From NCBI GenBank assembly GCA_013339765.2, contig CM023454.1, positions 151,934,480 through 151,998,479 of the forward strand: a DNA stretch of 64,000 bases, written 5' to 3'. Origin of the DNA: Haemaphysalis longicornis (taxonomy: Eukaryota; Arthropoda; Arachnida; Ixodida; Ixodidae). Of this stretch, positions 43,961 to 55,625 are shown piece by piece. The notes beneath the pieces were generated by a model, which had not been told where the DNA came from, ran no database searches, and saw only the letters and a list, made by a program, of their open reading frames with translations. The number at the start of each line of letters is the position of its first letter. Within the stretch, counting starts at the first letter, position 1. The position numbers and the translations under genes were made by a program.

Positions 43961-45715
43961 TTCGAAATGACGTTTTTAGATCGTTTTATGACTAGACCCT
44001 TGAGTGGTTGGTTGTTTGAGTGTGAAAGCTGGCGATAATACCCGAAGTACAATTTTCACAAATCCATAGTTACAAAATATAAAGTAACCCAAGAAAAAGG
44101 ATTTCGACAATGTCAGAAGAAATGCTTCCGTGTACCTTCATGATGTCAAAAGGTTGGTTTTTTTTTTGGAATACTGGTTTAATCGCTGTGACGTCGGTTC
44201 CGAAAATTGGCTGCTTCGCTTTTAATTAACCGCGTACTAACTTAGTAATTGTTGACCCTATATGGCAAATTTCTAGAGCAATCTTGCGTGATTTCAGCCA
44301 TTCATCAAGAGTAACGTTTTTTAACCCTCATGACGTAGCGGTTAGCATAAATGATGCCGCCCCTTATTCAATGCATTTCTTGATATTAAAGCTTCAGGAA
44401 GAAATCGACATGCATTTAAAGCGGTTTTAGGAGCGCAGAAGCGACTGCTATTGAATATCTCGACGTGTGCGCCCAAATATTCCGTTACGCATGCATGACT
44501 AGCTCGAGAGACCTTTTTTAAAACTGCGTAGAACGGTAAACTTATTAAGACAGAGTGAAGGACGGAACTTAAGGAAGGGTACACACAGGATTGACGCTAG
44601 ACCTGTCTGTCCTGTTCCTTCAGTCTCGTCACTACCGCGCTTTCTTACTACGCTGCGCTCCTCCAGCAACCACTCGTCCACACTATTGCATTGGCGCAGT
44701 ACAGATGTTTCTTGATGATAGAGGTGACCAGCCGTATGGTTACTAACACGAGTATGAGATCAGAAAGGCCGCGTTAAACATTTACGTTGTATTCGATAAA
44801 GTTGGTGGCGGTTAATAGAGGATCTTAAGCGGAACAGGGAGCCCGAAAATTCGAGCGTATGACGGACCACCGTCTCGTGTAGATGCATTCTGAAAAAAAA
44901 GGACAGGACGCCAACCACAATGTCAGTAACCAGGTGTGTGTGATATTTCTGTTCCCCGAATGGAGCCTTGGTTCTGATCTGTCAAGTTGAACATTCTTAG
45001 TTTCCGACTTTATGGTCGCTGTAGTGGCATTTCATTCTTGTTCACGATGTGGCACACCCATCAGCTGGAGTGTCAAGTGTTAGCATAATTTTAAATACAC
45101 TTTTAAAGAAACCATTTCTTCGAGACCTCTACTAGCTGGTTTTCAATAATAGGCTTGCCGTGGAAACTAACAAATAAACTCCCGCCATCTCCACGAAGTG
45201 AGTGGATGATGAGAGGGGCGAAGATCTAAAAATGGTTATCGGTACCGTGAACATTTCCCCCACACATCTTCTTCTCCTCCTCCTTGTTGGGTAAACCGTG
45301 AAACCTCTTCGTCCATCTTTGGTTTCTAGGGGTTCCCCACACATCATATAAAGACGAGGGAAGTTTGAAGTTTATTTATTTTCGACACGTTGCCCGAGAG
45401 ACAGCAAGTTATAGGTAGAGGGACCAGCCGGACCCCAGCTAAAAAAAACATCAAACGGTAAGCAAAACAGTGCATTTATATATTTACGGTCACATATATA
45501 TCATTCGCGCACCATCTGAATCGACGGAAAAACAGAACACCGAGTGCTACAACAAAAAGGACAAGTAGATAATAGAAAATAAGGCGGAATAATTGGGCGT
45601 TCGTAGCCGTGCTCGCGTCTCGAATTTTTGGTAGAATTAGGTTTGTAGCGGGTGTTGTTTGCGTTAAAAAGTAAGTGGGAAGAGCGAAGGAGGAAAATGC
45701 ACATTTTTATTTATA
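43961..45715. other. Unassigned DNA
   Basis: No supported gene. A segment at about 45260-45350 (TTCTCCTCCTCCTTGTTG ... CCTCTTCGTCCATCTTTGG) resembles 46035-46150. AGGGACCAGCCGGACCCCAG at about 45420-45440 recurs at about 46318-46337. These mark dispersed repeats of unknown type. Confidence 0.4.
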
Positions 45716-46204
45716 TCAAACAGAAGGGGTAGGATTCACGTACCTCCCGTCGTAATTAATTATTCGGCCAGAGAGTCGTGGAATCGAAACCAGCGCCGGT
45801 GCGTCAAGAGCACCTCGCAAAGTTGAGACTTCCCACCGCTCCATTGACAAGCCCGTCGACGACGTCGATGTTTGTTGGTGATCATGAAGGGCTTGTTTGG
45901 GACGATGAGAATCTCCATGGGTAAGTTGGTAAATTCGGTGTGTGACATTGTAGCCACCTTGGCCGTCGCCTTCTGCAGATCGTCTTGTGTCGCGTATCCC
46001 CCGGTACGTGTCTTGAGCTCGCAGACGACGAAGGACAACCTCTTCTTCTTCTCCTCCTCCTCCTTGTTGTGTACCAACGAATGCGTTGAACGTTTTGACC
46101 TCTTCGTCCAATCTTTGGTTGGCCAATCCGTAGGGGTTTCCTGCCACAATCATCATCAGCGGTATGTACACGGCACAACGAGGGACGGGACAAGGCCCCA
46201 TCAA
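45716..46204 (-). CDS. Unidentified open frame, repeat-associated
   Basis: Two overlapping minus-strand frames (162 and 129 codons) are open. The 129-codon frame (45760-46149) has protein-like composition in KKRLSFVVCELKTRTGGYAT and LPMEILIVPNKPFMITNK. I do not recognise a family. A shorter relative of the flanking DNA exists at 45150-45350, so this is more likely part of a dispersed repeat than a host exon. No start context, splice site or promoter was identified. Confidence 0.2.
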   Translation of the reverse strand: MMGPCPVPRCAVYIPLMMIVAGNPYGLANQRLDEEVKTFNAFVGTQQGGGGEEEEVVLRRLRAQDTYRGIRDTRRSAEGDGQGGYNVTHRIYQLTHGDSHRPKQALHDHQQTSTSSTGLSMERWEVSTLRGALDAPALVSIPRLSGRIINYDGRYVNPTPSV

Positions 46205-46868
46205 GAGGAGCTTCGCCCCTAAAATTAATTGGCGCAGCTCGCTCTAACGGTGGAATGCTGGAGAGACAGCAGAGTTGGGGATTGACCTTGCTTCTGCACC
46301 ATCGGATACCAGGATAGAGGGACCAGCCGGACCCCAGCAGTGTAAAGCCGTTTTAGACGGCAATATAAAGCAAAAACTAGTAAAGTATTTACAGTGTTTT
46401 ATTCAGTCACAATCGTCTTCATCCCTCTCATCGTCGTCCTCCTACACAGCCGTGTAGGTCACATCCCAACGCGTGCTCACCTACCAGAACCCACACTTTT
46501 TCGTCAGCTGGCCCCGTGGTCGTCTCCACGTGTGGATTGTGAAGGGACGGCTTGACATATCCGTCGTCATCCTCTTCGGCATGACGGACCGTTGGGCACC
46601 GGTCGCTACACGATGACGACGACGAAGGCGGGAGCTCCTCACGAGCGCGAGCTTAGGCGCCTGCCTGGACGACGCCAGGAGCTCCTCACGGGGCGCACGC
46701 TGACGTCCGCTCCAGTATTTGTTTTGCTAATGTCACTGTGCGAAGGCCATTTTATTTCTTGGTATTGAGCCAAATGACCTATCTCCAGCTGAAACAGCTC
46801 TGCTGTTATGGCCATTTGCATAATAATTGGCAGAAGAGTTTGGAGTTTGGTTTCGGGCTGTTGGTACA
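46205..46868. other. Unassigned DNA
   Basis: No supported gene. GAGCTCCTCACG occurs twice (about 46630 and 46679). Confidence 0.4.
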
Positions 46869-46980
46869 TACTTCGAGAACGGTGAAACCCAGCCTTAAAG
46901 AAGCGAACACGAGTGTGTGTTGTCTGCTCTCATCTCTCGTGTTCGCGTCTTTAAGGCTGGGTTTCACCGTTTTCCAAGTA
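46869..46980. repeat. Long hairpin, 45-base arms
   Basis: Arms 46869-46913 and 46936-46980 pair at 42 of 45 positions, with a 22-base loop. The arms carry GGTGAAACCCAGCCTTAAAG. The sequence type recalls PLE termini, as at 6570-6687, but no protein is nearby. Confidence 0.9.
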
Positions 46981-47370
46981 ACAATTGGCATTAGGGGTCT
47001 GTTAGCTATGCCAGTAAATGTTGATGCGGCAAATCAATTTCTGCATTGCATTCAGCGCTCTTCTGCCGATTATTTTCAGCTCCCTATCAATGTGCTGTGC
47101 ACTTACGCGTCCTACGTAAATTGCATTAGCACTGAAGTGATTACAATCAGCACGCCGCGAACTAAGCTCACCCTTGACAGGATTTCGCTGTTTGCATGTT
47201 TTGCAACATTCTTGCAAATTCTGGCGCAATAAAGTGTGGCATATGGCGGTCCATGAAGTGTATTAAGCAAAGCTTTGGACCGAGGGGTCCAAACGTTGCC
47301 GGTGTCGACAGTGCGTGAAAAAGTTGCCGGTGTCGACAGTGACACATGCGCACTTTGTTGTAGGCTTGAT
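46981..47370. other. Unassigned DNA with a direct repeat
   Basis: GTTGCCGGTGTCGACAGTG occurs twice, at about 47296 and 47324. No gene is recognised. Confidence 0.5.
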
Positions 47371-47890
47371 GAAGCAGAAGTTCGTGCGCCCCGAGATAAC
47401 CTGCTATTTTATAATATTCCGGATTATAAAACGGAAACCGCGATCCAGTCTGAAGGAAAAATTTTACACGTTCTTAGCAATACGTTCTTAGTTCAAAGTA
47501 TGTGGTGAGGAGGTATCCCGTGCGCATAGAATTGGTCACTTTAATCCAACCGTGGAACGCCCACTGATAGTAAAATTCCCTAACTATAAAACTAGAGAGC
47601 TGCCATTTTCCAAGAACTCTGAACTTAGTAATAGCGACATTACCATGAGCCAGGGCGTCTGTCCTGCGACGCGCCAAGCCAGGAAAAAATATTCGGATAT
47701 GGGAAAGAGCTGAAGGTACCATCCAACTTCCACGCAACAAGCTGGTTGTCAACGGGAAGCAGTAGGTGTATAATGCCGATGACGATGCGTGTTACGAAAT
47801 CCCCGTTGGTAATGCACGCCAAGCATCTCCTTCAACCCTCCGGTCTGGACGTATTAGGTACAAAGACAGTAGGTAGGACCACAAACCGAA
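47371..47890 (+). pseudogene. LINE ORF1 fragment (RRM-type RNA-binding protein)
   Basis: A remnant of a LINE ORF1 of the coiled-coil plus RRM kind. Readable blocks are LDEAE then PRDNLLFYNIPDYKTETAIQ near 47395-47455. In the next phase come SRAHRIGHFNPTVERPLIVK near 47515, FPNYKTRELPF, and SNSDITMSQGVCPATRQARK near 47632. A third phase gives NKLVVNGKQ and IPVGNARQASPS near 47745-47840. The order matches ORF1 proteins in which DNLLFY(G)IP is followed by a RAHR(L/I)G block. No ORF2 of the same element follows. Confidence 0.7.
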
Positions 47891-50040
47891 AAAAATGATA
47901 AAAAGTGCGTGCCAAAAACCTTGCTAGCAGCGGATGCTTCAGTTCGTGACACTCCAACACTAGCCATAATCCGAGATGAGCCCATCTGTTTGACTTTGAG
48001 AACGTTTGGCAATCAATCGCGATGACGGATCGCCATATCAGAAAAACTCTTTTCCAAATGGCATCCGACCATGATGGCGGATATACGCGACTTCCATTGT
48101 CGCTCTCAATGCCTTGCAGGGAAATCCCATGTGCGCAGAGGGAAGCCTTTTTAAATCTGAAGCATTGTCGTCCCAAAAAAATATGGCAGGAACCTGAAGG
48201 AAAAACCGTTTCGGGTTTCTTTAAGGTTGAACCCCCCACGTACAAACCCTCCTCTTTTGCCACGTTTTTACGGGAGGCACCCGCGCATGTTCTATCTACC
48301 GTTTCGTTTCTTTCAATTAACAGCCAGATCACCCCCCCATGGTTGCGACAAAGCCTTCTCTTTCTACTTTTTAGAGGGAGGACACCCGCTATTGTTTAAA
48401 AAAGTGACTTACCCAGTACCGATTCGTTTTTTACACGTATTTGTTCCCTGCCCGCAACCTGTCCTGGTACATTGACCTATACAACGCATACAACGGCACA
48501 GATGCAGTGTCAAGCAAATCACGGTACAACTCCGCGAACACTAGATACAGTACTCTGTACTGAAAAACGTGCACGAAAAAACTGGGTCGCTTGAACCACT
48601 TCACAGGAAGTAGCCCTTGATTACTCCGACAGAAAATGTGCGCAGACGTAACAACAAATTCAGGTAATGCCCTTGATAACTTCAGCTGACACACTGTGCG
48701 CGAGGAAAGGGATCGTTCACACGTCCACGAAGCTACGCCGCCGGGTGGACGCCGCGGGTGGAGCAAGTGATAATATTCAAGTGTACAGGTTAGTGCAAAA
48801 CGCAACAGATCTGTGCAACTGTGCCCGAACAACTGCAAGCGAACCTGAAGCGCCTTGCCCTTAGCGCTTTGGTGGTGCAAGCGAAACCGCGTTTTGCGCC
48901 TTGCGCTTAGCGCTTTGCGACATAGAGCCTCACAACCATAGCTTTTCTGTAACATAACAATCAAGCCTAGTTGAGATAGGTAGCTTTTCTCGTAAATAAC
49001 AATCAACTCTTCGGCTAGTTGAGATAGGTCTGTCGGACGACACAAATTGCGCTTTTATTTAACGCGCTATGTAACGTATGTGAAAGGTGTCGCTGTGGAG
49101 TGTCAGAATATGGAATGCCATATGTTAATCGGCGAAAGCGAAATTCGCCTGAAAGGTGTCGCTGTGTATCGCGAATATGGAATGGCGAGATTTTCCTGCT
49201 GGGTTTTCGGCGAAAGCGATCGGTATTGCTTAGCCTGAATTCTTAGCTTTGGTGCCCCATGTGGGACCGAGTTGTAAAAGCTTCAGTTTCACGCATTTTG
49301 TTTTGCAGCTTTGGTGCCCAAGCAATTATGTACCGAGTTGTTAAACACTATACATATTCAACGAATCCACTTTTGCTATTGAATTTGTTTGCAGTTGTCA
49401 TCAGCAACATGCGTTTTTTCGGGCTTTCATTGTTAAACATATATCGCACGAATCGTATGCAACACAGCGTATCAACATAATGTCACTAATTTTTGCGTTA
49501 ATCGCGCTTAAGGCGCTTGAAAGCTTTCATTACCCGCCGTTATTACCTTACGATTTTCTTATAACTAAAATCAATATTTTCTCCCGTGGCAATAAAGCAC
49601 CCAGTGACCCGTATCAACATTGGAAATATAATCGCGCTTCGCCGCTCCTTGCATTACGTCACTTTAATCCAAGGGAAGGCGATTTTCTTATACTAACATC
49701 ATCTAAATAAAATTAGGGGCCTTCTAAAGCACCAGTGACTCAATGGCTTGTGTTTTGGAAATATAAAACTGTTTCTTCGCAGACTGCGCGAAAGGGCAAC
49801 GAACGACGCCATTAGGGGATTAACGACGCAGCAAAGAGATTAGTCTTCCCGCTTTTATACGTCTCTGCCGCAGATCGGCGGGGAGTATAACAGTCCTTAT
49901 TTATGCACACGGTCGCCCGCGGTACTCTTCCGCAGTATTTACTCCCTATTTTAGGACTTTTTGGTAAGACGTGAGTTGTAGTAGTCTATGAGTGTAGTAA
50001 AATGCAAACGCTTCGAAATTTTTAGTTTTTTTAACAAACA
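47891..50040. other. Unassigned DNA with local duplications
   Basis: No supported gene. Direct duplications occur at about 48945-49030 (ATAACAATCAA...TAGTTGAGATAGGT, twice), 49080-49235 (GAAAGGTGTCGCTGTG ... GGCGAAAGCG, twice) and 49248-49345 (AGCTTTGGTGCCC ... ACCGAGTTGT, twice). A 204-codon minus-strand frame (48431-49045) and 125- and 166-codon frames near 48.0-48.4 kb have no recognisable domain. Confidence 0.4.
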
Positions 50041-50231
50041 TACACAACCTCATTCCCAAAAGAGATGATTTGTGTGCACTTGTCAATGATACTAACTGTG
50101 ATATTATTGCACTAACTCAAGCTTGGCTCTTCAGTAAAGTGAAAAATTCGGAGTTGTTCCACAGCAACACACAGCATGTTGTGTTTCGTAAAGACCGCAC
50201 TGAAAGAAGTGGAGGAGGTGTTCTACTTGCT
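50041..50231 (+). pseudogene. LINE endonuclease N-terminal fragment
   Basis: Start of an EEP endonuclease of a FADD-type LINE: NLIPKRDDLCALVNDTNCDI, then IALTQAWL (usually TETWL) and RSGGGVLLAM. The sequence is cut at about 50231 where the T element begins. The next LINE sequence on this strand (51.6 kb) is already the RT thumb, so much of ORF2 is missing between them. Confidence 0.7.
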
Positions 50232-51560
50232 ATGAAAGGGACACTGAAGTGATTTGTAAACATTGCGGGATTACTAGCGCAAATTGTAGTGCGGAGTCCA
50301 TAGGCCATGTTTCGACCACTCTGAGCGCATTTACGCGAATTTATTTATAGAAAAATCAATTCAAAAATGCTGTCCTCCTCTCTGAACCATCACCCATTTT
50401 CTGTGGCGTTTTCGTGTGACGTCAGCACGAGATGAGCTGGCAATGGCTGCGCTACTGCACGGTTCGCCGACCTACCGATCGAATCAGTCGGCCCAGCGTT
50501 TGGACCGCCGGCCGCCGACGGGTCGTCGCAATTCGCTCACTCAATTGAAACTAAGCCACAACACGTTCGTGAATGGAAGAATGTGCCTTTGTTTACTTTG
50601 TGAGTTTGTATACTGTATCAATTAAGCTCCGAGTCCGGGTCGCTCCACACAAGCGCTGCACCAGTGTACATGGGACGCTTCGCTGACTTCACGCTAGTAG
50701 GAAAATCTAAGGCCACTTGAAAGCGGGAGAAGAGTCAACGAAGTCAATATTGGTACTAAGGAAATAAAATCAACTGAAACGTTTACCGTACAGCGCTAAA
50801 CTAGGGAGCAGGATGCACTTTTTAGCGCTGGATGAACAAGCACAGCGGTCAGCAGCACGACCGCACATCTGCAAACGATTTTCCGTCCAAGAACTGAAAT
50901 GGCTAGACCTGAGATATTGTGGAAGTTTGGCGGACGCTTACTGCACGGGCGCTATACAACAGATAGTCACCTAAAGTACCTGAGTTGCTAAAACTAAATA
51001 AAAGTATAAACTGCTTATACATTATATGCATTATATATCCCACCTCGGCAGAGCTGGCTTGTGGTCGAGTGGTCTGAGGCGCCAGTATTATTGTTTTGCA
51101 AGTTGCAAGTTCGAATCCCCGAGGGTATAAGCTTTTTTTTTTTGCAAGTTGATTTTGTTGTTTTGGGCCGATGTTTTCTAAACTGTGTTCACCGTTTTTG
51201 GCCCGTAACGTTCACTGCTCCACGAGTGAGTTCACTGAACGCGCGCAGACTGACACTGACGCGCTAGCGAGTTCTCGTTGGGGTGCTGTTGCCGCAAGCA
51301 CCGACTGCTTCCGGGCAGTGGGCACAGGCCTGAATAAGCACACCCTTGGCCAGTTGCGAACACGCTTTTTACGATACAGGCATGAGTGATGCAAGTTCCA
51401 AATATCAGGGAAAAGCGCATGGCATTTGAGCGTCTGCGGTGACGCGGAGGGTGTTCATCCACTGCGTAGGCCTCGGGTAGTGATTTATACGATTCTAAGC
51501 CGTCCTGGGAGGCTTATCTTAGGCGTTTTGCAGCCGACAACATGGCGGAAGCGTGGTACG
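50232..51560 (+). mobile_element. T-family element, second long copy
   Basis: Starts AAAGGGACACTGAAGTG, the same end as the inverted terminus of the copy at 34192-35825, and matches that copy (reverse strand) along its length: AAACATTGCGGGATTACTAG, GACGGGTCGTCGCAATTCG, GGTACTAAGGAAATAAAATC, CTAGCGAGTTCTCGTTGG, CAAGCCGTCCTGGGAGGCTT. The right end is cut at about 51560 without a TIR. It carries a tRNA-like sequence followed by a T run. There is no coding sequence. Confidence 0.8.
51054..51132 (+). pseudogene. Leu/Ser-type tRNA-like sequence inside the T element
   Basis: GTGGTCGAGTGGTCTGAGGC gives an A box close to that of type II (Leu or Ser) tRNAs. CAAGTTCGAATCCCC gives a B box (GTTCGAATCC). 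A run of about ten T follows at 51133-51143, as at a Pol III terminator. I could not pair a full acceptor stem, so I call it tRNA-derived and not a working tRNA gene. Confidence 0.5.
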
Positions 51561-51589
51561 AATGCCACTGACGAAAATAGCGAATGCCA

Positions 51590-52625
51590 CTGACGTTTTT
51601 TGCAGTTTCAAATTGACTTGGATAATTTCCCCGCTTGGTGTCAACAATGGCAGATGCAGTCAAACGTCTCAAAATGCAGGTCAATGCGAATTTCCCTTGA
51701 TAATCAGACACCGCCCGCTTTCACTCTTGACAATTCACCTTTACAGACCGCGCTCGCTTACAAGTATCTTGGCATTATGATTACTAACAATCGTTCGTGG
51801 AACCTAAATATAGAAAGCATAACATCCAAGAGGCTAACCAATCTAGGCTACCTCCGGATAAATTTTTCTCTGGCACTTTTGCCGTTAAAGTTACTTTTAT
51901 GTACTACGTGGGGTCGCCCTAAATTAGAGTATGCTTCATCAATTTGGGATCCGGTTCGCATAACATTGGTACATTAAATTGAGGTGGTACAAAATCGCGC
52001 AGCCCGTTTTATTCTGTGTAATTATCACAGAACAGCCAGCATCACCCAAATAAAAAAAAACACTAGGACTTCCGAACCTCTCGACTCGCCGAAAACACTC
52101 ACGAATTTGTTTCTTTCAAAAAATTTATGACCAAAACTTGAGGTTGCACAATTCATTTATTCTTCCTGCGCCTTTCGCGTCAGCTCGCCGCGATCTCTCA
52201 AAGAAAGCTGATGTACCTCATTGGAATACGGTCACGCATTCCACATCATTATTTCCAAAAACGCGCAAACATTGGAAAAATCTTCCGGGCTCATTAACAT
52301 GTATTCAAACCCCGATTCATTTAAGCATGTCGTGAATACCTAGGAATAAAATCCCACTCAGTGCCCGAATTGTATACCTTCGAGGGTTTGCATGATTGTT
52401 CCGTTATTAAGGCCATATTTATTTTATATATTATTTAACTATTGCTGAATGAATTCAGCACTGTGCACCTGAACTGCAGTTTTTTTAGACCTTGATAAGA
52501 GGGTTCTATTGTTGCTGTTTAGTTACAAACAGTGCGTCGGTAGTCAATTTGTCTGTTGTAACCCCTCACCTCAATAATGTATCCTACTCTGAGGGTAAAA
52601 TTAATAAAATGAAATGAAATTAAAG
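51590..52625 (+). pseudogene. FADD-type LINE ORF2, RT thumb, C-terminus and 3' tail
   Basis: Reads FQIDLDNFPAWCQQWQMQSN, CRSMRISL, YKYLGIMITNNRSWNLNIES and PKLEYASSIWDPVR up to 51977. A stop follows, then VVQNRAARFI near 51986 and C-terminal blocks in shifted frames to about 52335. The 3' end reads CTGAGGGTAAAATTAATAAA with an ATGAAATGAAAT tail near 52600-52620. Motif C (FADD) and everything upstream are missing. It is inactive. Confidence 0.8.
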
Positions 52626-55449
52626 TAAAAAAATTAAATCAGGCCTAAACACAGTCTTCCGACTGGCTCTTTCCGCAAAGCAGCCTAAATTCTGACCGTT
52701 TTATTTTTTTTTTCGTTTATAAATCTGAAGCTTGCCGGGAACGAAATAGAAATTCTTGTTCTTATTCCTGTCAATCATCGCCCTTCCCAAAACTGTTACC
52801 ATTCATTAATGTAAACGGGGAGCAGCCGTTCGAGACATATTTCTGACATACTTTGTTTTTGCCTTATCGGCATTATCTCTTCGTTAAAGTTTTGGAGGTG
52901 TATGATAACCGGTCAGTTGGGGGGGTGGCACGCTGAGTCTATAAATGAGTTCTCATTGTAAATGAAGCTTTGTCTCTAAGCTAACAGGATTCCATTTCGT
53001 AATCACTCACATATACCATGATATACAAACCTACATCCCTAGCTTCGGCCCTCAACTTCCCTAAGGTTTCAATCGGGGAAGTTAATTTCTCGATCGATGG
53101 AAAACGTACGGTAAGTGAGGTTAGTCGAGATGGCCAGAATTGAACGAGCGCCTGTCCTTGTCTTCGCTGTCCTTGTTGTTTTTTCGTGCGCTTAATGTGA
53201 AAGTGATGGAATAACAACTAGTCAGAACGCTATCCCTTCATAGGGACTGCAAGCTTTTTATCTATTTCAGTAATGGCAAGAACAAAGTGACTATTTGCTG
53301 TTTTTAAAATCTCTTTTTATAGCAGCGCATTTCGTCTGGAAGGGAAGCGTGAAAACCTCCCAAAGGTCACGGTGCACTAGGATTAACTTTAATGTCCCCG
53401 CCAACAAGCAGTTCAGTAGATGCCCAACAACTACGCCATCTCACTAATTATTGCGTGGAACGACAGGACCACGATGCCGCTACGAAATAAGCTTCCGCAG
53501 GCGAATGAACCGAGACTTGGTGGCGTTGGGTGGTGCTCACCTCTTGGGGTTTATTCGTGTCACGGGCGACTCATGACTGGGCTGTTTTCACCTAACTTAT
53601 GGAAAGTGTACACTTTAGTTGTGTTTGTTGGTTTTTCTCTGTTCATTAGATGGTGAATTCATTAATTTTCGGGTTTTCGTCAAATTATGCTCTACTAGAG
53701 CATGCGCCATTTGTCCGTGCCTGTTCCCACACAAGCACTCACCATTTGTGTTTGCTGTCACTGTCATTTTGGGACGAATGGAAAATATTGTTTTCAATGT
53801 GATTTAGAATGACGTATTTTTGTTTCAATTAGTGTGAAGTTGTTTACACGTACACAAATATTTGGAAAAACCAGAACAACGCCACTCAAACAAAAATAGT
53901 GCCGAATAGATGACTGGGATTTCTGCTAAGGAAGACGTGCTAATAAAATTTGCCCAAAAGCTTAGTAACTTCTAAAAGTAGACACACGGAACACACTAGT
54001 AAAACACAGCTATATAGCACAAATCTATTGTAACACAACTGAAAACCTTTGTGTTTTTGTTCTTATTGTGAAGGTTCCCCGCAGTGCAGAAAAAAATCTT
54101 TGCACTGCACTTCTTGCGCTCTAGAGAGGATTCTGAAAACTCATGTCCACGTTACGAGCACTTTATCAGGCCGAAAATCCATTCCTCCAATATCAGTGCC
54201 AAAATGCGCAGTTCGGTCCGTCCGCTCTCGAGGTGGCACCGAGCCTCTTCTCCGCAGCCCAGACTACAGGCGTTCGCACAAATGGGGGCAAGAAAAAGGA
54301 TGGCAATTCAGGGCTGTTTCCTTACGTCTTTCCCCGGTCGTAAACACTTACGGTTACGCCTCCACGGGTTCCGGTTCGTGTTTAGGAGCTGCGGGCACGC
54401 AATCTGAAGCTCACGCGAGGCCGCTTCCAGGCACTTCTCTCTTGCTTTCGCCCGCCGCCTCCCGCAGTTCGCGACTGAATTCGCCCCCTTTTTACGACTG
54501 GAAGGTGAATCCAATCTGGGCAACGCTTTCATTAGCACGGCACGGAAACGGCTCAGCGAACGCCATTGAGGTAGATGGAGCCCCTAGAGTTTCATTGCGA
54601 AGAAAAAGCATATACGAGAATACTTACTTTCCAAGTTCCAAAGCTGGCATATGCGCTGGTGACAGCTTGGTTGCCGTAGTTTGCACGCGGCTTCGTGAAA
54701 TGGGCTAGGCTAAAAGCACAGCTGCCGGGGTCTTGCACTTCCTAAGAGGCGACAGTTGAACCATTTAAACGGGCCTGCCTACTTTGAGCGCTCTACAGGC
54801 GTTGGCTACACGGCAAGCGGACACGCAACGCTCGGGCCAGGACGAGCGCAGTGACGTCACGTGCTCGGGCCCCTCTCTCTCTTTCCTTCCCCAGAACCAC
54901 CTCTGCCCTGAACCCAAACGCGCATTGCTCTAACGACGACGCCGGTGGTGGCTGGCAATTTAACGCTTTCACTGGACCAACAGCTGCGGCTTTCCCGCCC
55001 ACGGACGAATGGGCGCATTACTACTGTCCTCCCGAATCTCTTATTACGCTGCCGTCTTGTACGGCGGTTCCCCTCTGGCAGCGGCTGCGTTAGGGGCCCT
55101 CTGCAAAGTTAGAAACTGTTGTAAAGATTCGCCGTCGGTTACCCGGCACTTCGCCATCGTCCATTTTTCTTTCACTTCCTAGCACTGCACAAGCCTTTTT
55201 ACACCACGCAGGGAGATCTGCGTGAAAAGTGAGCACGGTAGGATGGACGGAGTGCTCAATCAAGAAGAACCACACAAGCTCCCGAGTGAGACAGCACAAG
55301 TCGTTATTGGGATTATACACTAAGTCAATGGTAACTAAGCTTTTTGCGGAGCAGCATATTAATTCATGGACACACCTCTACGGGCCTCAGCCATACCTCA
55401 AATAATTTTGCGATGAGCCACTTGGCAATGGCCCCATACCAATGAATCT
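52626..55449. other. Unassigned DNA with a GC-rich block
   Basis: No supported gene. A 219-codon plus-strand frame (54049-54708) lies in GC-rich DNA with competing frames on both strands and no domain I recognise. The GC-rich part (about 54200-55100) includes GTGACGTCACGTGCTCGGGC, a CRE-like TGACGTCA with an E-box-like CACGTG, so a promoter or a repeat are both possible. Confidence 0.35.
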
Positions 55450-55625
55450 GCGCCGGGACACTCGTTTTGCGACGCCTCATGCCAGAAGGTAACCCGTATA
55501 CTAACAGAACACAGCGGGACATTCGTTTTTCAACGCCGCACGCTAGAACCTTTCATCTACGTGGGCAAAAACACGTACAAAAAGAACACACCCAGACACT
55601 CATTTTCCAACGCCTCGCGCGTGAA
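55450..55625 (+). repeat. Dispersed triplicate motif
   Basis: GGGACACTCGTTTTGCGACGCC near 55454 (given as GGGACACTCGTT, TTGCGACGCC), GGGACATTCGTTTTTCAACG near 55514 and AGACACTCATTTTCCAACGC near 55591 are related, spaced about 60 and 77 bases. They form a degenerate tandem repeat. Confidence 0.6.

Noticed and set aside
48431..49045. 204-codon minus-strand open frame as a host gene
   Set aside because: No domain, splice signals or homologous family recognised, and the region has local duplications. Not supported as a gene.
54049..54708. 219-codon plus-strand open frame
   Set aside because: It lies in GC-rich DNA with competing frames and has no recognisable domain or repeat of known protein type. 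Left as unassigned.
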